Below are positions 38,592-47,371 of a stretch of DNA of 64,000 bases, in pieces. The DNA is taken from the NCBI GenBank assembly GCA_966211955.1, contig CBIHOF010000009.1, positions 139,296 to 203,295 on the forward strand, in the 5' to 3' direction. Each line of letters opens with the position of its first letter. Positions within the stretch are counted from its first letter, which is position 1. The notes beneath the pieces are model-generated. The model did no database searches. It worked only from the letters and a program-made list of their open reading frames with translations, and was not told the origin of the DNA. The DNA comes from Albitalea sp966211955. Lineage in GTDB: Bacteria; Pseudomonadota; Gammaproteobacteria; Burkholderiales; Burkholderiaceae_C. The position numbers were made by a program, and so were the translations under genes.

Positions 38592-40889
38592 TCAGTGCCC
38601 GAAGCCGATGCCCCGGCGCTGCCGCACCTCGGGCTTCACCTTGTGCTCGGCCTCGAGCTGGGCCAGGAATTCATCAGGCTCGAAGTCGGCGCCGAGGATG
38701 TCCACCTGCCGCTTCACCGCGGCGTAGTCGCCGGGGGTGAGCTGGTCCAGTTCGTGGAGGCGGTCACGCTGCTCGGCGGTCAGCTTGCCGGCATTGCCGC
38801 CAAGCGCCTCGGCGACGAACATGCGCTCGCGCTGCTCGGCAGCCAGCGCCTTGAAGCGGATCTTGAAGGTGAACCGGCGCAGTGCCGCCTCGTCGAGATC
38901 ATCGAAGAGGTTGGTGGTGCAGATGAAGATGCCGGCATAACGCTCCATGCCCTGCAGCATCTCGTTGACCTCGCTCACCTCGTAGTTGCGCTCGGCCATG
39001 CGCCGGCTGCGCACGAAGCTGTCTGCCTCGTCCAGCAGCAGCACTGCCTGCTCGGTCTCGGCCTCCTCGAACATCGCGGCCATGTTCTGCTCGGTTTCGC
39101 CGACGAACTTGCTCACGAGGTCGGAAGCCTGGCGAATCATCAGCGGGCGTTGCAGCTCGTGCGCGATGTGCTCGGCCAAGGCCGTCTTGCCGGTGCCGGG
39201 CGGCCCGTGGAAACACAGCGTGCCGAAGCCCTTGCGGCGCAGCGCCTCGACGATCTTCGGGATCTCGAAGCGCGATTCGGTGTTCACGAGGCCAAGGTCG
39301 TACTGCGTCACCACGCGCCGTGCGCCACGCCCGGCGAGGCCGTTGCCCAGCGCCTTGTCGGCATTGCCGATCTGCCGCTCGATCAGGGCCTCGACTTGCC
39401 CGGCCTCACCGGCCAGGCGCGCGAACTTCACCGCCGTGCGCACTTGCGCAGGCGTCAACCCCTTGCGCTCGGACAACTTGGCCGCGAAACCCTCGGACAC
39501 CGGCACGCCGGCCAGTGCCTTCGTCACCAGGGCCTCGCGCGCGCCGGGCGGCGGACTCTTGAGCTCGAGGTGGTACTGGAAGCGGCGGCGGAAGGCCGGG
39601 TCGATCTGCTCGATGCGGTTGGTGACCCAGATCACCGGCACCGGGTTGGTCTCGAGGATCTGGTTGACCCAGGCCTTGCCGCTCACGCTGCCGCTGGGCA
39701 TGCCGTCGCCCGTGTCCAGGCGCGCCATGAGCTGCGCGGCGTCGGTGGAAATTGGCGGAAAGACGTCTTCCACCTCGTCGAAGAGCAGCGCGACGTTGCT
39801 GCCGCCCTTCAGGAACACCTGGCTGATCTGCAGCGAGCGGTAGCGGTCGCGGCCGCTCAGCGAATTGCCGTCGCGGTCGGCGTATTCCACCTCGTAGAGC
39901 TCCAGGCCCGCGGCCTGCGCGGCCACCTTGGCGAGCTCCGTCTTGCCGGTGCCCGGCGGCCCGTACAGCAGCACGTTCACGCCCGGCTCCTTGTGCGTGA
40001 CCGCGTTCTTGAGCATGGCGGTGAGCACCTTCTGGTCGTCGCCGACGTAGTGGAAGTCGACGGGCGCGAGTTCGCTGCGCGTGGCGGGACGGGTGAAGAC
40101 AGCCATCAGATCCGACGGGCCTTCGTACTGGCGCATGAGCACCGGCGGCAGCTGCTCGCTCACCTTCATCAGGTCCGCGAGGTCGGTGATGTTGTGCTCG
40201 GAGATGAGGTTCTCGACCATGCCGATGCGCTCGAGCCGCGAGCCGGCGCGCAAGGCCTCGGCCACCTCGGTCTCGTTGACGCCGGCCACCGACGCAATCG
40301 CCGCGTAGGCCTCTTGCGCATTCGACACCTTGAACTCGACCAGCAAGCCGCGCAGGTCACGCTGGTAACGAGCAAGCGTGCCGTAGAGGAGCAACGCGCG
40401 CTCGGCGGGGTTGAGCTGCAGCAGACCTGCGAGCGCGTCGATGTTCTTCTCGACGAGCGTCGACTCCTTCTTCAGGCTCCTGTCCAGCCAGTCGGCTGTG
40501 GCACCCAACACAGCGAGCAGGTCCTTGGGCGCGTCCTTGATGTATTCGTCGACGTAGAAGAAGAGCGTGGCTTCCTCGTAGGGCCCACGCCAGCCGCCGT
40601 GACGTTCCATGAAGGCTTCGTCGCTGAGTGCTTCATGGCCCTTCCACTGCTCGTTGCCTTTGCAACGTCCGTTGAGGAATTCACGCAGGCGCGCGAGCAC
40701 CGAGGTCGGCCACACCAGGTGGCGGCCGGTGAGCGAGAGCAGGCTGTTCCAGTCGCGGCGCAGGTTGAAGCGCCCGACGTGCCGCATGGTGAGCGTGAGC
40801 ACGAACTGCGAGCACATGCGGTCGAGGACCGGCGCCTCTTTCAGGCCGGGGGACAACACCACACGCACATCGCTCAAGCTCTTGCCCAT
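38592..40889 (-). CDS. tandem AAA family ATPase of unknown role
   Basis: Cytoplasmic protein of 765 aa with two AAA ATPase domains. The first has GPPGTGKT at 310-317 and LLFDEVED at 368-375. The second has GPPGTGKT at 562-569 and LLLDEADS at 617-624. About 280 residues precede the first ATPase and look helical (DWLDRSLKKESTLVEKNIDAL, about 133-153), probably a substrate or partner domain. There is no signal peptide, protease motif or membrane helix. GGAGGA precedes the ATG. It resembles bacterial Vps4/ClpX-like remodelling ATPases only at motif level. I do not know its function, and no obvious partner gene adjoins it. Confidence 0.82.
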   Translation of the reverse strand: MGKSLSDVRVVLSPGLKEAPVLDRMCSQFVLTLTMRHVGRFNLRRDWNSLLSLTGRHLVWPTSVLARLREFLNGRCKGNEQWKGHEALSDEAFMERHGGWRGPYEEATLFFYVDEYIKDAPKDLLAVLGATADWLDRSLKKESTLVEKNIDALAGLLQLNPAERALLLYGTLARYQRDLRGLLVEFKVSNAQEAYAAIASVAGVNETEVAEALRAGSRLERIGMVENLISEHNITDLADLMKVSEQLPPVLMRQYEGPSDLMAVFTRPATRSELAPVDFHYVGDDQKVLTAMLKNAVTHKEPGVNVLLYGPPGTGKTELAKVAAQAAGLELYEVEYADRDGNSLSGRDRYRSLQISQVFLKGGSNVALLFDEVEDVFPPISTDAAQLMARLDTGDGMPSGSVSGKAWVNQILETNPVPVIWVTNRIEQIDPAFRRRFQYHLELKSPPPGAREALVTKALAGVPVSEGFAAKLSERKGLTPAQVRTAVKFARLAGEAGQVEALIERQIGNADKALGNGLAGRGARRVVTQYDLGLVNTESRFEIPKIVEALRRKGFGTLCFHGPPGTGKTALAEHIAHELQRPLMIRQASDLVSKFVGETEQNMAAMFEEAETEQAVLLLDEADSFVRSRRMAERNYEVSEVNEMLQGMERYAGIFICTTNLFDDLDEAALRRFTFKIRFKALAAEQRERMFVAEALGGNAGKLTAEQRDRLHELDQLTPGDYAAVKRQVDILGADFEPDEFLAQLEAEHKVKPEVRQRRGIGFGH

Positions 40890-41001
40890 TCAGTCCTCCA
40901 GCAACGGGCACACCCGAAGAACATCTTGGCGCAGCATGCATCAGCCGGCAAGTCCCTGGTGGATTTATGTCCCTGAACGATATGGCGGCAAGCACAGCGG
41001 G

Positions 41002-41076
41002 CCGCAAGCAACACCCGCGGATCCGGCTCCGCCGGGTGGCGCCCCTTGGGGACAGGAGCGCCAGCGACTGGGGGGG
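41002..41076 (-). repeat. dispersed intergenic repeat, copy 4
   Basis: Fourth copy. On the minus strand it starts at the stop codon of the DUF3567 gene with CCCCCCCAGTCGCTGGCGC, then CTCCTGTCCCCAAGGGGCG, and ends in GTTGCTTGCGGC. It is a little shorter than the others in the central part. Confidence 0.82.
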
Positions 41077-41349
41077 CTAATGAAGCACGACTGGGTGCTG
41101 CATGATCGAGGAGAAGCGGCCGAGGTACTCGTCGATCTCCTCTTCGGACGGTTCACTTTCGATCAATGCCTCGACGCCTTCCTTGAAGCTTTGCGCGAGG
41201 GCGCCTTCGATGAAGATCTCGCGGCGTGCGAACTTGTCGACGATCTCGTAGCCACCGCGGTTCAGGGTGAATTCACTTCCCGGATCGGACTCGTCCGGCA
41301 CGTCGAACATGACGACTGCGAAACTGTCCGAGTTGTAGAGCATTTGCAT
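41077..41349 (-). CDS. DUF3567 family protein
   Basis: Small acidic cytoplasmic protein of 90 aa, a family confined to Burkholderiales as far as I know. Family features are MLYNSDSFAVVMFD at the start, the RGGYEIVDKFARREIFI middle, and an acidic tail with SEEEIDEYLGRF. The ATG at 41349 has AAGGAG upstream. Function is unknown. Its strong conservation in the order makes it a useful lineage marker. Confidence 0.88.
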   Translation of the reverse strand: MQMLYNSDSFAVVMFDVPDESDPGSEFTLNRGGYEIVDKFARREIFIEGALAQSFKEGVEALIESEPSEEEIDEYLGRFSSIMQHPVVLH

Positions 41350-41388
41350 CAAGGACTCCTTGGCGGGAAGCTGAGTCCTTCAACGCAA

Positions 41389-41418
41389 ATTTCAAGCCAA
41401 GGGTCGACTGCCAGTCAA
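41389..41418 (-). promoter_or_regulatory. possible sigma-70 promoter for the DUF3567 gene
   Basis: On the minus strand TTGACT (41413-41418) and TGAAAT (41389-41394) are 18 nt apart. The start would be about 30 nt before the ATG. The match is moderate. Confidence 0.35.
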
Positions 41419-41503
41419 GGTCATTCGATCGGTTTGGTAAGCAGCGGTATGCGAAGCGCGTGGTGCACTGCACCAGCCCCGACGCTGACGCCCGGCAAAA
41501 GCC

Positions 41504-42598
41504 TCACGGCGACTGAATGTCGCGCAGCAGCAATTCGAAAGCGTCGCCCCCCGCATTCGCGGTGAAACGGGCTCGCACGGGCAAGTGGTGGCGTGCGGGG
41601 GCGAGCCACACCTCCACCGACCGGTCGTAGGCCTTGCGGGGTTCACGTGTAAATTTGACCGTTCGCCACGGGCCCGCATCGGTGCGCAGGTTTTCGGTGC
41701 CGACATAGCGAAACACCCACACATCGGCGTCGCCTGCAGCGCCGGAGACGAACAACACGATCTTGCCTTCCGGCGCCGCAAGCTGCGGCTGGGCGTTGAG
41801 GATGGCGCCGATCTGCACCATCCAGCTCACACGATCCTGCGCGCCGGGCACGAGCGGGAATTCGACCTGCGGCCCGGAATAGGTGATCTTGCCCTTGTCG
41901 CGCTGGAAGTTGGCGGCAGCGGTCGCGCGTCGCGAGCGCGCGTCGGTGTAGCGAATGGGGGCGAGCCCATGAGCGTCCAGGACGCCGCTGCTGACTTGCG
42001 TGAGCAGGTTCATGCCGGCGAGGCTGCCTTCGAGCCGCGCTTCATAGTGATCGGCGGACGGCTTCCATGACAACTCGCCGGTGCCCGAGAAGAAGCCGCG
42101 ATTGAGCTCATAGCGCACCCGGAAGGCGGGTGGCAGCACGGTGCGGTAGACCGGGACGAGCTCGGCTTGGGTGGCGGCTGATGCCGCGGCCGGCGCGGTC
42201 GACGACGCGGTAGCCGACTCCGTGGCAGATGGCGAGGCGACTTGCCGGATCAGGCTGGCGTCGACGTCGACACCAGAGGATTCGACGGACTGCGCCTCGA
42301 TCGCGACGTCCACGGGCCGAGGTGGTGTTTCGATTCGCTTTGCCTTGACGGGTGCGGCCCCCTTGCTCGGCCGCTTGGCCTCTGCAGGCACGCTGTCCGC
42401 AGGCACGGCCACCACCGGGGCGGGCACTTCCCGCACCTGCAGCGCCGCTGTCCGCGACGCGTCGGGCTGGGCGCCTGGTTCCAGGCCAGGTGCCAGCAGC
42501 CACCCGTGCAGCGCTGCCGCGGCGGCCGCCGCGACCGCCAGCACCTGCCATCTCGGACGAGCTCGGCGCGGTGCCAGGCTGGACGGTTCGTTGAGCAT
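41504..42598 (-). CDS. DUF3108 domain protein
   Basis: Protein of 364 aa. One N-terminal membrane helix (VLAVAAAAAAALHGWLLAP) is followed by a Pro/Ala/Lys-rich spacer of about 120 residues, then a DUF3108 beta-rich domain starting at RVRYELNRGFFSGTGELSW. Such proteins sit in the periplasm, anchored to the inner membrane, and have no known reaction. The ATG at 42598 is chosen over a longer frame to 42649. It is divergent from the FAH hydrolase with only 49 nt between starts. Confidence 0.82.
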   Translation of the reverse strand: MLNEPSSLAPRRARPRWQVLAVAAAAAAALHGWLLAPGLEPGAQPDASRTAALQVREVPAPVVAVPADSVPAEAKRPSKGAAPVKAKRIETPPRPVDVAIEAQSVESSGVDVDASLIRQVASPSATESATASSTAPAAASAATQAELVPVYRTVLPPAFRVRYELNRGFFSGTGELSWKPSADHYEARLEGSLAGMNLLTQVSSGVLDAHGLAPIRYTDARSRRATAAANFQRDKGKITYSGPQVEFPLVPGAQDRVSWMVQIGAILNAQPQLAAPEGKIVLFVSGAAGDADVWVFRYVGTENLRTDAGPWRTVKFTREPRKAYDRSVEVWLAPARHHLPVRARFTANAGGDAFELLLRDIQSP

Positions 42599-42647
42599 CG
42601 ACAATGGAGGGATCGGACAACATCGGGCGCCGCGGGCGCCGACACGC

Positions 42648-43664
42648 ATGAAACTCGCAAGCTACAAGGACGGATCGCGCGACGGACAACTCGTCGTGGT
42701 GTCGCGCGACCTGAGCACGGCCCATTATGCGACCGGCATCGCGACGCGATTGCAGCAGGTGCTGGACGACTGGAACTTCCTCTCGCCGCAGCTCGAAGAC
42801 CTGTACCAGACACTGAACCACGGCAAGGCCCGGCATGCTTTCGCCTTCGACCCGAAGCAATGTGCCGCGCCGCTGCCGCGCGCCTACCAGTGGGCCGATG
42901 GCTCGGCCTTCATCAACCACGTGGAGCTGGTCCGCAAGGCTCGCAATGCCGAAGTGCCGGAGAGCTTCTACAGCGACCCGCTCATGTACCAAGGCGGCAG
43001 CGACGACTTCCTCGGCCCCTGCGACGACGTCGTGGCCCCCAGCGAGGACCACGGCATCGACTTCGAGGCCGAGGTCGCGGTGATCACCGGCGACGTGGGC
43101 ATGGGTGCGTCGCCGGACGAAGCGCTGGAAGGCATCCGCCTCATCATGCTGGCCAACGACGTGAGCCTGCGCAACCTCATCCCCGCGGAACTCGCCAAGG
43201 GCTTCGGCTTCTTCCAGAGCAAGCCCGCCACTGCCTTCAGTCCGGTCGCGGTCACGCCCGACGAGCTCGGCGGTGCATGGATGAAGGGCCGCGTGCACCT
43301 GAAGCTCGAAAGCGTGTGGAACGGCAAGCGCGTGGGCCTGACCGACGCGGGGCCGGAGATGACCTTCCATTTCGGCGAGCTGATTGCGCACATCGCCAAG
43401 ACGCGCAACGTGCGCGCCGGCAGCATCGTGGGGTCGGGCACGGTGAGCAACAAGGACTGGTCGCGCGGCTATTCGTGCATCGCCGAGAAGCGCGCGATCG
43501 AGACGATCGAGGGCGGCGCGCCGAAGACGGAGTTCATGCACTTCGGCGACACGATCCGCATCGAGATGAAGGGCTCGGACAACCTGAGCGTGTTCGGCGC
43601 CATTGACCAGAGAATCGCGCCGCTGCATCCGGTGGTGGCGGCGCCGGCGGAGAGCACCGATTGA
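42648..43664 (+). CDS. fumarylacetoacetate hydrolase family protein
   Basis: Metal-dependent C-C hydrolase or decarboxylase of 338 aa. The metal residues are visible in GIDFEAEVAVITGD (E-x-E) and the downstream MLANDVSLRN with its Asp; GFFQSKPATAFSP and GSIVGSGTVSNKD are further family motifs. The long N-terminal part (about 100 residues, YKDGSRDGQLVVVSRD) is like bona fide fumarylacetoacetases of beta-proteobacteria. No tyrosine or aromatic pathway genes are adjacent, so the exact substrate is open. Its stop overlaps the possible TTG start of the next gene. Confidence 0.88.
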   Translation: MKLASYKDGSRDGQLVVVSRDLSTAHYATGIATRLQQVLDDWNFLSPQLEDLYQTLNHGKARHAFAFDPKQCAAPLPRAYQWADGSAFINHVELVRKARNAEVPESFYSDPLMYQGGSDDFLGPCDDVVAPSEDHGIDFEAEVAVITGDVGMGASPDEALEGIRLIMLANDVSLRNLIPAELAKGFGFFQSKPATAFSPVAVTPDELGGAWMKGRVHLKLESVWNGKRVGLTDAGPEMTFHFGELIAHIAKTRNVRAGSIVGSGTVSNKDWSRGYSCIAEKRAIETIEGGAPKTEFMHFGDTIRIEMKGSDNLSVFGAIDQRIAPLHPVVAAPAESTD

Positions 43665-43681
43665 TCGCCAGGCCTGTCGCG

Positions 43682-44647
43682 ATGCGCGCCCGATTCGTGG
43701 GGCTGGCCCTCGCCCTCGCCCTGGCGCTGGTCGGGCTCGTCCTGCCCGGCCTCGTGCGGGCGCAAGCCAACTGCCCGCCTGCGGCCGAGCCGCCAGCGCT
43801 CAACGTCGCCGCGCTCGGCGACCACCCCGATCACGGCTTCCTGTGGCGAATCGAGAAGGGCGGCCGCAGCTCCTGGCTCTACGGCACGATGCACGTCGCG
43901 CGCCGCGACTGGGCCACGCCCGGCTCGACGGTGGTGAGCGCCATCCGGGCGAGCGACGTGGTCGCGCTGGAGCTCGACGTGCTGGACCCAGCCATCATGC
44001 AACGCATGATGGCGGCGATGGCGCCGCGCCCGCAGGACGCCGTCGACGATGCGCTCACGGCGCGGCTCGTCGCGCAGATCAAGGCCGCCTGCCTGCCCGA
44101 GCAGCTGCTCACCGTCATGTCGCCCGAGATGGCCTCGACCAGCCTGGTCGTGATGGCCGCGCGCCGCGAGGGGCTGGACCCGGCCTACGCCATCGACCGG
44201 TCACTGGCCATCGTGGGCCATGGACTCGGCCGCGCGGTCGTCTCGCTCGAGACGCCGGAACAGCAGATCGCCGCCCTGCGCAGCCGCACGCACGCGCAGG
44301 CGCAGGAGTCGATCGCGCAGACGCTGGACTCGCTCGAGACCGGCGAAGCCGCTCCGCTGCTGCGTCGCATGGCCGACGTGTGGGCCGAGGGCCGCTTCAG
44401 CGAACTCGACCACTATGAAGACTGGTGCATGTGCACCTCCACCGAGGCGGAGCGGGCATTGATGAAGCGGCTGCTCGATGAACGCAACCCCGCGATGGCA
44501 CAGCGCATCGACGCGATGCACAGCGGCGGCAAGCGCGTCTTCGCCGCGGTGGGCAGCCTGCACATGATCGGACCGACGGGCTTGCCTCAGCTCCTCGCCA
44601 AGCGCGGCTACAAGGTGGAACGGGTGGAGTTCGCGAGGGCGAACTGA
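43682..44647 (+). CDS. TraB/GumN family protein
   Basis: Secreted or periplasmic protein of 321 aa. The signal peptide (ALALALVGLVLPGLVRAQ) is followed by the TraB/GumN opening SWLYGTMHVARRDW and the C-terminal FAAVGSLHMIGPTGLPQLL. The two conserved His of the family, proposed to be metal ligands in a Tiki-like peptidase fold, are both present. The ATG at 43682 leaves a good signal peptide; a TTG at 43661 overlapping the upstream stop is also possible. Coupled to the FAH gene by position. Confidence 0.86.
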   Translation: MRARFVGLALALALALVGLVLPGLVRAQANCPPAAEPPALNVAALGDHPDHGFLWRIEKGGRSSWLYGTMHVARRDWATPGSTVVSAIRASDVVALELDVLDPAIMQRMMAAMAPRPQDAVDDALTARLVAQIKAACLPEQLLTVMSPEMASTSLVVMAARREGLDPAYAIDRSLAIVGHGLGRAVVSLETPEQQIAALRSRTHAQAQESIAQTLDSLETGEAAPLLRRMADVWAEGRFSELDHYEDWCMCTSTEAERALMKRLLDERNPAMAQRIDAMHSGGKRVFAAVGSLHMIGPTGLPQLLAKRGYKVERVEFARAN

Positions 44648-44791
44648 ATTCGACTACTCCAGTCAGGTCATGTCGCAATGCGCACGACGCCCTCTCGAAT
44701 GGGGGGGTGACGCAATGATCGCGCCGTGTCCGTGGTCGCGGGGAATACCGAACGCCGCATGAGCGGGAACAACATTCTTGAGCGAGTCCCC

Positions 44792-45104
44792 ATGCATTCC
44801 TGCGCGACGCTGCGGCTTGCAGCGCTGTCGTTGGCTGCTGTCTGCCTGGTTTCCGGGTGCGGTGGAGGCGGTTCATCGTCGAATTCGATATCCGCCAACT
44901 TGTCACTGACCACCGTGAAGGTGCCGGTCGTAAAGAGCGAAGTTTTCGAGGGTCCGGACCCACTGTCGCCGATCATCATCGAGGGAGACATGTCGGGCGA
45001 CCTTTCACAGCTCAACGGAAGGACCCTTTACGTGGTCGTGGAAGACCCGCAGCGGCAACGACACGCTGAGCCCCTATCTGGTCAGTCTCACAGTCACTCC
45101 TTAG
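44792..45104 (+). pseudogene. lipoprotein remnant with frameshift / internal deletion
   Basis: ATG at 44792 opens a lipoprotein: a hydrophobic stretch, the lipobox VSGC, a Gly/Ser linker, then VFEGPDPLSPIIIEGDMSGD and LNGRTLYVVVEDP. After VVVEDP (about 45046) the frame runs through unnatural, Gln/His/Ser-rich sequence into the terminator. A different frame over the same bases gives RSGNDTLSPYLVSLTVTP followed by TAG at 45102-45104, directly before the terminator, which looks like the true C-terminus. I read this as a longer secreted lipoprotein that lost its middle with a frame change. Family not identified. Confidence 0.6.
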
Positions 45105-45105
45105 G

Positions 45106-45133
45106 AAAAGGCCGCGCAATGCGCGGCCTTTTT
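45106..45133. terminator. bidirectional intrinsic terminator
   Basis: AAAAGGCCGCGC at 45106-45117 pairs with GCGCGGCCTTTT at 45121-45132 around AAT and continues in T. It serves the lipoprotein remnant on the plus strand and, having an A-run on the other side, also the subtilase gene on the minus strand. Confidence 0.88.
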
Positions 45134-45173
45134 CTTGATCAACGACCAGCCCGGTGAGGCCGGCGCCAATCCA

Positions 45174-47003
45174 TCACTGCAGCTTCAGCGTATACGTGCC
45201 GGTGCTGCCCGTCTTGCCTGCATAGAACAGGACCTTGACGTAGTAGGTCGCGGACGAGCCGCTGTTGGTGGTGCTCGCGGTATCCACCGCGCCGGTGCCC
45301 TTCTCGCTCTTGGCGACCGCCGTCGTCGACGTGCCCTTGTAGATGTACAGGTCGTAGTCGGACGTGCTGTTGGGCGTGAGCGTGGCGGTCAGGGTGCCGC
45401 CGGCGGGCACGGTGACCTTGAAGTAGTCCACGTCGCTCGAGCTGCCCATGGTGCCGTTGACCGTCACCGGCCGCGTCACCGCCTGCGCGGCCGAGGTCGA
45501 GTTGTTGGACTCGACTTCAGCCACCGTGGTGGGCGGGGTCACGCCGCCGCCGGCCGCATCGACCGCGGCGTTGGCATCGACGATGCCGGTGCCGCACTGC
45601 GAGCAGGTCGCCGGGAAGGCGCGGGTCGAGCCCTTGAGCAGCGACTCGACCTGGTCCGGGGTGAGCGACGAGTTCTTCGACAGCATCAACGCCACCACGC
45701 CCGCCACATGGGGCGTCGCCATCGACGTGCCCTGGTAGTAGGCGTAGTTGTCGGCGCCCGGCGAGGTGGTGCCCGCGTTGAGCGTCGACAGGATGCCGTT
45801 GGCTGCACTCGATCGCATGTCGCCACCCGGTGCTGCCACGTCCACGATGGAACCGTAGTTCGAGTAGTAGGCGCGACCGCCGCTGCGGTTCACGGCCGCC
45901 ACCGCAATGACGCCGCTGCAGTTGGCCGGCGACGAGTTCGACGCGTTGGTGTTCTCGTTGCCCGCGGCCACCACCACGACCGTGCCCCGGCTGCGTGCCG
46001 AGTTGATGGCGTTCTGCGACGTGGTGTCGCACGCGCCCGAGCCGCCAAGCGACATGTTGATGACGCGCGCCGGGTTGGCGTTGGCCGGCAGGCCTGAGAC
46101 CGTGCCACCCGATGCCCACACCATGCCGTCGGCGATGTCGGAGGTGTAGCCACCGCACTTGCCGAGCACGCGCACGGGAACCACCTTGGCATTGAAGGCC
46201 ACGCCCGCCACGCCCGTGCCATTGTTGGTCACCGCCGCGATGGTGCCGGCCACGTGCGTGCCGTGCCAGCTGCTCGATTCGTCCTGCGTCGGCTGGCCGC
46301 CGCCGCATTCGCCCGCGACCACGGCATCGCCGGGGTCCTTCGGGTCGCTGTCGCGGGCGTTGCCGTCGTTGGAGATCGTCGTGTCGGCGATCATGTCGTA
46401 GCCGGGCAGGATGTTGGCCGCCAGGTCGGCATGCGGGCGGTAGCCGGTGTCGATGACCGCCACCACCACGCCCGAGCCGGTCGACTTGTCCCACGCGGCC
46501 GGCAGGTTCAGGCCGGCCGTGGCCTCGAAGTACTGCCACTGCTGGCCGTACTGCGTGTCGTTGGGCACGAACATCGGATGCATGATCCTGTCCGCTTCCG
46601 CGTACTCCACGTTCGGGTCGGACGCGGCGATCTGCTGCGCGATGCGCTGCACGTCGGCGTGCGCCAGGCGGTGGTCCAGCTTCATCACGTGCGTGTCGAA
46701 GGCGCCCACGCGCAAGAGCTTCATCTGTACGCCCGAGCGCAGGGCCACCTCTTGCGCGCTGCGGTGCAAGGTGGCGCGGTCGCCCGTCGTCGAACTCGCC
46801 GCCACGCCCACCAAGCCGCTGCGGTACTTGATGATGATGCGATCCGTCGGGGGCGATTGGTTGGCACCCGATAGGGCGCTGGGCGCGACTGCCTGGCTGT
46901 AGGCAGTTCCGCCGGCGCTCGCGGCTTGTGGCCCGAGCATTGCCAGCATGAATGCGCCGAAGGCGATGGCCGCGAGGCCCCGCCGTTCTTCGTTCCGTCT
47001 CAT
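45174..47003 (-). CDS. secreted S8 family serine peptidase (subtilase) with PPC domain
   Basis: Extracellular protease of 609 aa. The signal peptide ends at AASAG (about 30). A propeptide-like region to about 145 contains DRIIIKYRSG. The catalytic triad is VIDTGYR (Asp185), HGTHVAGT (His247) and GTSMATPH (Ser427), with the oxyanion Asn in AAGNENTN. A pre-peptidase C-terminal domain occupies the last 100 residues (SSDVDYFKVTVPAGG), usually cut off or used in secretion. The ATG at 47003 has AGGAGG upstream and is followed by a good signal peptide. It is secreted and probably degrades protein outside the cell. Confidence 0.94.
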   Translation of the reverse strand: MRRNEERRGLAAIAFGAFMLAMLGPQAASAGGTAYSQAVAPSALSGANQSPPTDRIIIKYRSGLVGVAASSTTGDRATLHRSAQEVALRSGVQMKLLRVGAFDTHVMKLDHRLAHADVQRIAQQIAASDPNVEYAEADRIMHPMFVPNDTQYGQQWQYFEATAGLNLPAAWDKSTGSGVVVAVIDTGYRPHADLAANILPGYDMIADTTISNDGNARDSDPKDPGDAVVAGECGGGQPTQDESSSWHGTHVAGTIAAVTNNGTGVAGVAFNAKVVPVRVLGKCGGYTSDIADGMVWASGGTVSGLPANANPARVINMSLGGSGACDTTSQNAINSARSRGTVVVVAAGNENTNASNSSPANCSGVIAVAAVNRSGGRAYYSNYGSIVDVAAPGGDMRSSAANGILSTLNAGTTSPGADNYAYYQGTSMATPHVAGVVALMLSKNSSLTPDQVESLLKGSTRAFPATCSQCGTGIVDANAAVDAAGGGVTPPTTVAEVESNNSTSAAQAVTRPVTVNGTMGSSSDVDYFKVTVPAGGTLTATLTPNSTSDYDLYIYKGTSTTAVAKSEKGTGAVDTASTTNSGSSATYYVKVLFYAGKTGSTGTYTLKLQ

Positions 47004-47371
47004 CGAAAACCCTCCTGAGGTAACGCCGGCGCGGGATTGGCCAGCGCGGGCCGCAGACTCGATGAATTCCGCAAGACGGTCCACTAGGGTAAGTCTGGTA
47101 CCAGCCAGTACCGATTGCTTTTGGTGCATGCCAGTGACATGTGAACGCTTCGTTTCCCCTCTGCCAGGGCGCTCGCGCGGGGCCATCGAAATTACGCCTG
47201 CTTGCACAAGGCCCTTTCCTGGCAACTCTCGAAGACGTCAGGGATTTCGCACGCAGGGACGAAGCCTGTGATATTCGCGCGCGTGTCCGCCCGCCACAGG
47301 GGTCGCCCCTGTAGGCTCGCGCGGCAACTTATGCACAATCAAACGCACCCCACACCGTTCGAGGAGACTCC
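47004..47371. other. 368-nt gene-free region between divergent subtilase and phaM
   Basis: No convincing coding frame. It carries the start regions of both genes. The only clear structures are ACAGGGG-TCG-CCCCTGT at 47296-47312, 60 nt before phaM, and a short GGTAC/GTACC dyad near 47096-47111. No confident promoter was found. Confidence 0.6.

Noticed and set aside
37980..40976. Open frame of almost 1,000 codons antisense to the AAA ATPase and EAL genes
   Set aside because: Same cause; it runs across the intergenic region and has the composition of a shadow frame.
45135..46097. Frame antisense to the subtilase
   Set aside because: Arg/His/Val-rich, no signal peptide or domain, covers the C-terminal protease codons.
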